Assembly (NCBI GenBank): GCA_947462335.1
Contig: OX381705.1
Coordinates: 4,392,703 to 4,456,702 of the forward strand
Direction: 5' to 3'
Source: Harmothoe impar
Lineage: Eukaryota; Annelida; Polychaeta; Phyllodocida; Polynoidae
DNA length: 64,000 nucleotides
Numbering within the stretch: position 1 is the stretch's first letter; every line of letters begins with the position of its first letter. Positions 60,125-64,000 of this stretch are shown in pieces. The notes beneath the pieces were generated by a model, which was not told the DNA's origin, searched no databases, and worked only from the letters and a program-made list of their open reading frames with translations. Both the position numbers and the translations under genes were made by a program.

Positions 60125-60259
60125 CAAATGCCAACTACGTTGATACCATCTCTGATGTATTTCACTCGTGGGGGCTGGGGCATATCCCACTCAGCCTGCG
60201 GCTTCGTGGGTTATGGCCCCAGCCCCCACAGAGACGGTATCAATGGGCATTGGCATTTG
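60125..60259. mobile_element. Fold-back element, MITE-like
   Basis: A 135-bp near-palindrome: caaatgcca at 60125 pairs with tggcatttg at 60251-60259, then ttgatacc.tctctg pairs with agaga.ggtatcaa, and gtgggggctggggc with gccccagcccccac, around a small central loop near 60190-60205. No gene is present. Its full TIR and duplication of the target are not obvious. Confidence 0.6.
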
Positions 60260-61227
60260 TCCATGTATTATTCTATTCACTTTATATGCCACATCAAAAT
60301 TTCCCATTATGACTGTTTCGGTGTTATAAACCAGTATTTGGATATAGTGACTGACCTCCCATATTAAAATGAACACTGTGCAGGGGGTTATTTTCATATG
60401 TTATTTGATTAAGTTGGGATAGGGATGTAAACTATAATCATCAAGAATACATCTACATATACGCAAATTTCTTCAATGTAGATTGAAAAATTATTGAAAC
60501 AGCATGTTTGCAGTTATATATTCTGGTAGTCTACAAAATGTCTAAATGTGGTATTTTACATTGGAATATATCTTTAAACAATAAACATGCTAAATACTGA
60601 CAAAATTTACAACAAGATCTGTTTGTCATGAATGACATTTATTAGTGTGTTTAACATCTGAAGGTGATGACGGCGCAGTTAGGCTAAAGACGTCTGGTTT
60701 GCACCTTTAATTATACAAGCGAGTTGTCCAGCCAAGTGGTCATCCTCTGCCTTCAGAGAAGTGTTCGTCTCGTCCGGGAGGGCCACTCGCTAGGGGGACC
60801 TAAAAACATATAAATGCAGGTGTGCTTATTCAAGTGACTATGGTAAGGTTTATTATCTCCATGTTGATTCTTCTCGGAAGTGGTTTCATGATAATGATGA
60901 AACTTTCTGTCACCATGATGTTCCTGCCTATTTTTAACTTGTACATTATTTTGCAATACTGGAGAAAGAGGAAAGACATATCTTACTGGCTTAATGGCTA
61001 TGAGTAGGGTTAACCTAGGGTTAACAAGTGAAGGAAAATAGAAATGCATCATGCTGAGGTAGGTTTTGTAAGTATTGCATGTTTTGTGATCTAAGAATTA
61101 TAGGAATTAATCATAAGCCATGGAGTATGGCACTACCATACTCTATAGGGCATGGAGTAGAGGGCTCCATAGGCCAAAAAAAGAGATGGCCGTAAGTAAT
61201 AAAGAATTAAAACATTGATATACATAC
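60260..61227. other. No supported exon; may hold the last exon(s) of the ShKT-CCP gene
   Basis: The CCP exon at 61228 ends in a donor, so a 3' exon should lie here or further left. Candidate acceptors exist near 60935-60945, and tttatt at about 60848 reads AATAAA on the minus strand, but I cannot choose a frame with confidence. Confidence 0.35.
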
Positions 61228-61443
61228 CATCAGGATCCTTAGAACCATCACAGACAGGTGCAACGCCTGAGAATACACCATCTCCAGTGCAGATGCGTTT
61301 TCTGCTCCAATTTGAAAGCATTTTCCCATTTTCACACTTGTAGAGAATGTAGTCTCCTGGTTCCGCCGTTTCCTTACCTACAGCTGTACCCCCGTCCACT
61401 TTGACACCTGCGCCTGGCTCAGGAAATGGACAGCTCTCACTTC
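61228..61443 (-). CDS. Exon 3: CCP/Sushi domain
   Basis: 216 nt between cttttgcag and GTATGT, phase 1 to 1, the usual phase for CCP exons. It encodes SESCPFPEPGAG at the start, YKCENGK, then RICTGDGVF and APVCD. Four Cys and the Trp before Cys3 fit the family, with a slightly long Cys1-Cys2 loop. Extracellular, likely protein-binding. Confidence 0.8.
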
Positions 61444-62006
61444 CTGCAAAAGATAATGTTAGAGCTGGACCATGTGTATACAGTCAGACCTTAATAATCC
61501 AACCACCCTTCTCAGGCAAACTCAGTAGAACAGGGAATCATGCAAATTATTGAAAAAATGTTCTATACTTGTTGTATGCTTGTACATCAAACTGTCCCTG
61601 ACATGAACAGAGGGTTGGTAGCGAGGCTTATTCATTGAAGACTGGATAACTAGGGTCTGACTCTAATGAAAGTCAATAAGTGTTATCTCAGGTTTAAATT
61701 TAAGCTGCTATTCAGGACTGACATGTAACCATTGAAAATAAACAATAATGCTCTTGAATTCAAGGGGAAATATTCATTCGTAACAACATGAAAAAGAACT
61801 GCTTACCATCACAAAATCCACAGAAGCGGGCACAATTATTTTTCATGTAAGCAAGAGCGTCTTTTCTTCTGCAAAACACATCTTGCGGATCGTAATTAAT
61901 GCAGTCCGCCTTGTCCTGACAGTCAGCTGCAGGGACGCCGTGAGTGTCGGGCAGGAAGGTCAACAGCAGCAAAGGTCAACAGCAGCAGTCCCAGTACCAT
62001 CTGCAT
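61228..62006 (-). CDS. Secreted ShKT + CCP (Sushi) protein, partial gene, frame disrupted
   Basis: Coding exons on the minus strand are 62013-61807 and 61443-61228, with AG/GT borders and matching phase 1. The ATG at 62006 opens a typical hydrophobic signal-peptide start. After it, a 16-bp tandem duplication (61956-61971 and 61972-61987) shifts the frame, so the signal peptide and the domains are out of register in this copy. The domain frame encodes one ShKT domain with six Cys, then the next exon encodes one CCP domain with four Cys. ShKT domains occur widely in secreted animal enzymes and immune proteins as well as in venom peptides; nothing here argues specifically for a toxin. The C-terminal exon is not identified. 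Confidence 0.65.
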
Positions 62007-62013
62007 CGTGCAC
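61807..62013 (-). CDS. Exon 2: start codon, signal peptide and ShKT domain
   Basis: The acceptor atattgcag ends at 62014. The first ATG is only seven bases into the exon. The ShKT part spans about 61922-61807 with the six-Cys pattern C-x5-C-x9-C-x12-C-x3-C-x2-C, which fits the family. The donor GTAAGC follows at 61806. The 16-bp duplication lies between the signal peptide core and the first Cys. Confidence 0.75.
61956..61987. repeat. 16-bp tandem duplication in the signal-peptide exon
   Basis: aaggtcaacagcagca occurs at 61956-61971 and again, exactly adjacent, at 61972-61987. Sixteen is not a multiple of three. Confidence 0.97.
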
Positions 62014-62962
62014 CTGCAATATAAACAATACAGGGCTGACACTCTGCAATGACTTAATGTCAATCTTGTGTAAAGGCTGTGCAGTCTTTGTGAAAACATG
62101 CAGGACAGTGTCAATGCCCTCCTAAAATGCCATCTATCCAGGAGACTGACAACTGTAGCAGGACCAAATGTCTAGTAACATGTTGGGCTTTTCTGGACTA
62201 AAATAATTTAGTTGCTCTCAAACCTGAAATATGTTTGTCAATAAGTTGTGTTACTCAATGCATTTATCTCGATGAAGCCATAAATTATTACAAACGAAAT
62301 ATATTTTCAATGGGCAAAAATATTTTATGCATCCCATCCTTCAAGAATGTAGCCGGTCCTGCAATAGTGATAATTTGCAGGACCAAATGTCCTGTGGGGT
62401 GAAAGGGTTTTTAAAAAGACTGCCGTAGCTAGTAAACAAGTCAGATTGCCAGTGCGGCTAATATGACCCGCACAGAGTTGGAGCAGCATTTATATGCAAA
62501 GTTTTGCTACTGCAGGATACTATAAAAGTCACTGTAATTAGATTGCCAGTGCAGCTTATAGCATCCCCCAAAAGGTGGCTTATACATGAGTAAGGCTTAA
62601 ACACAGTGGTTAAGGATACTAATAATATTGGGATTTGCAAGGGTAGACAGTGTAGACACTAACGTGTTCACTCATTGGCTGCCCTGGCCCCACATCTCTA
62701 AAAAGCTTCAGGCCCAGACCTAAATCTATGGGACTAACAAAATTATTTAACTTTTTTCAAAAACAATCATGGTTATCATTGATTAGTTTACATAAAAACC
62801 CACCATCATCAGGAAATCTTCTGTAATGATGTATCACATGCTTGTTATAATAGGGGTAGTGGGCACTAAATCAACCAAACATTCAGTTGGTTGCTAGATG
62901 ACTTCCAGTCCCTAAGAATGGAGCATTTTCATATTCAATATGAAGCTGGATTAGATACTCAC
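62014..62962. other. Intron 1 of the ShKT-CCP gene
   Basis: Bounded by GTGAG at 62962 and AG at 62014 on the minus strand. It holds an inverted repeat ggtcctgcaa/ttgcaggacc (about 62353-62383) and two copies of caggaccaaatgtc (about 62158 and 62377). Confidence 0.5.
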
Positions 62963-63078
62963 AACTGTAGAGGTAGCTGACTTGGATTTGGTGTCTGACT
63001 TTGATGTAGGTGTCGGATGATGTAGTATACTGCAGCTTCTAGACCTGGACGTAGTTGTCGGGATGCAGAGAAGACCAG
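62963..63078 (-). other. Non-coding first exon of the ShKT-CCP gene (predicted)
   Basis: It lies just downstream of a TATA box and ends in CAGTT/GTGAGT. It has no ATG in a useful frame. The transcription start is placed about 30 bases from the TATA box, so the 5' edge is approximate. Confidence 0.45.
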
Positions 63079-63102
63079 TGCCGCCCCTAGTGCCGTACCT
63101 TG

Positions 63103-63111
63103 CTTTATATA
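63103..63111 (-). promoter_or_regulatory. TATA box of the ShKT-CCP gene
   Basis: tatataaag on the minus strand, GC-rich around the predicted start, about 140 bases before the first donor. Position and context suit a core promoter. Confidence 0.5.
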
Positions 63112-64000
63112 CAGAGTCTGTTTACTTGTTAATTATGCTGTCACCACATGGTGCCTGCCACACTGATCACAAACTGCTGGTTAAACCTGGAAGGGCAGCA
63201 TGATTCATCACGACTTCTGATACACCAAACCAGTGCTGGCAAGTAACTCAACAGTGGTTATTTGGTGCATTATACCTATCCTGTGTCTTCCCTGTGGGGT
63301 TGGCATGGTGCATGAATGCAGCTGTGATGAGTGACTCACCAGTGCTGCATTGATGCATCAGGATGACCAAAGAGTCTCATGCATTAAAGCAGTATTTGGT
63401 CTCAAAGGGGTTGAATGATCTTATCTTCTGCACAGGGTTGTATACCACCAGGGTCCCCCACCAGGTGTTGGTAGATGGTATCATTCAGCACCTCCCTGTA
63501 TTCTGTCACAAGACCAGACATGGCACCGCCAAGTCAAAAACTTCTCTGTATGGATACAACCATCTTAGTCTACCAGTGGATATGACAATGTTCTATTCAT
63601 ACACTTGGGTTTGAGACTGAGGCAAGTTCGGGTAGAAAGCAATGCCTCTGCTACAGATTTGAACCACACAGAGATGCCTTTTAAGCACTCATCCCCTCCC
63701 AGAGTGACCCCCAGTGACTATCTCCACCATCAGAACTGCTCATACAGAATATTCAGCCAGGTCCCCAGTTGTACAGATGCTCATGTAACATATTACACAC
63801 TTTTATTGAACCCCAAAGCTTTGTATGCGCAGTTCTTTAGCTAGCTTGTTAATATGAAAGGCTACAAAAGCTTCTATTAGAATCAACACATTTTAATGTG
63901 TAGGTTGTACTACAAGAATACATAGAGAGAGATATCTAAGATGAAATTATACAGAATCCATTTCCTCTGAAACACAGCCTAATTATAACCCAAGTGTAGT
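63112..64000. other. No gene recognised
   Basis: Frames of about 80 codons on + (63363-63614 and 63605-63844) have no recognised domain or splice context. It may include upstream regulatory DNA of the ShKT-CCP gene. Confidence 0.4.

Overview
The window is eukaryotic, animal-type DNA. Protein-coding signal comes as short exons with GT/AG boundaries and matching phases, introns are long, and there are no bacterial operons. More than half of the 64 kb is tandem repeat. The domain mix (a SET domain joined to a coiled coil and zinc fingers, a ShKT + CCP/Sushi secreted protein, a His-Me finger nuclease-like protein and a DIRS/Ngaro-type tyrosine-recombinase relic) suggests a marine invertebrate, possibly a lancelet or relative. 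The species is an inference and is not proven by the sequence.

Left part (1-31,000), almost all repeats. Positions 1-3573 hold 2.8 copies of a 1257-bp macrosatellite, which itself contains a 27-bp minisatellite. It joins abruptly to about 110 monomers of a 180-bp satellite (about 3574-23376). That satellite is built from ten 18-bp sub-units and is arranged in higher-order repeats of 2703, 1442, 900, 2884 and 720 bp. A 192-bp repeat (x2.7), a 58-61-bp repeat (x4) and a single stray 180-bp monomer (24715-24884) follow. Then comes a 5.6-kb array of a 39-bp minisatellite (24885-30510).

Middle part (33,000-47,400). The best gene is a minus-strand, eight-exon model (33017-39255). All its splice phases agree, and it predicts about 850 residues: an N-terminal KMT5A-like SET domain, coiled coils, a Gln/Pro/Gly/Leu repeat encoded by a 33-bp VNTR, and two zinc-binding modules. 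Further repeat arrays follow at 41.2-44.8 kb (48, 16 and 20 bp units). A small minus-strand His-Me finger (zf-His_Me_endon) gene lies at 46925-47369.

Right part (48,000-64,000). A 30-bp array is followed by inverted and then direct blocks of the 39-bp family (48.9-52.25 kb). The array is interrupted by a 1.8-kb relic of a YR retrotransposon, whose recombinase gene is broken by one stop and by a 60-bp templated inverted insertion. More short arrays follow. At the far right is a minus-strand gene for a secreted ShKT-CCP protein with a recognisable TATA box and non-coding first exon. Its signal-peptide exon carries a 16-bp tandem duplication that throws the frame.

Overall the window looks like a repeat-rich, perhaps pericentromeric or subtelomeric, block with a few genes between arrays. 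The features most worth follow-up are the SET-coiled coil-zinc finger fusion gene and the three-level 18/180/about 2700-bp satellite hierarchy.
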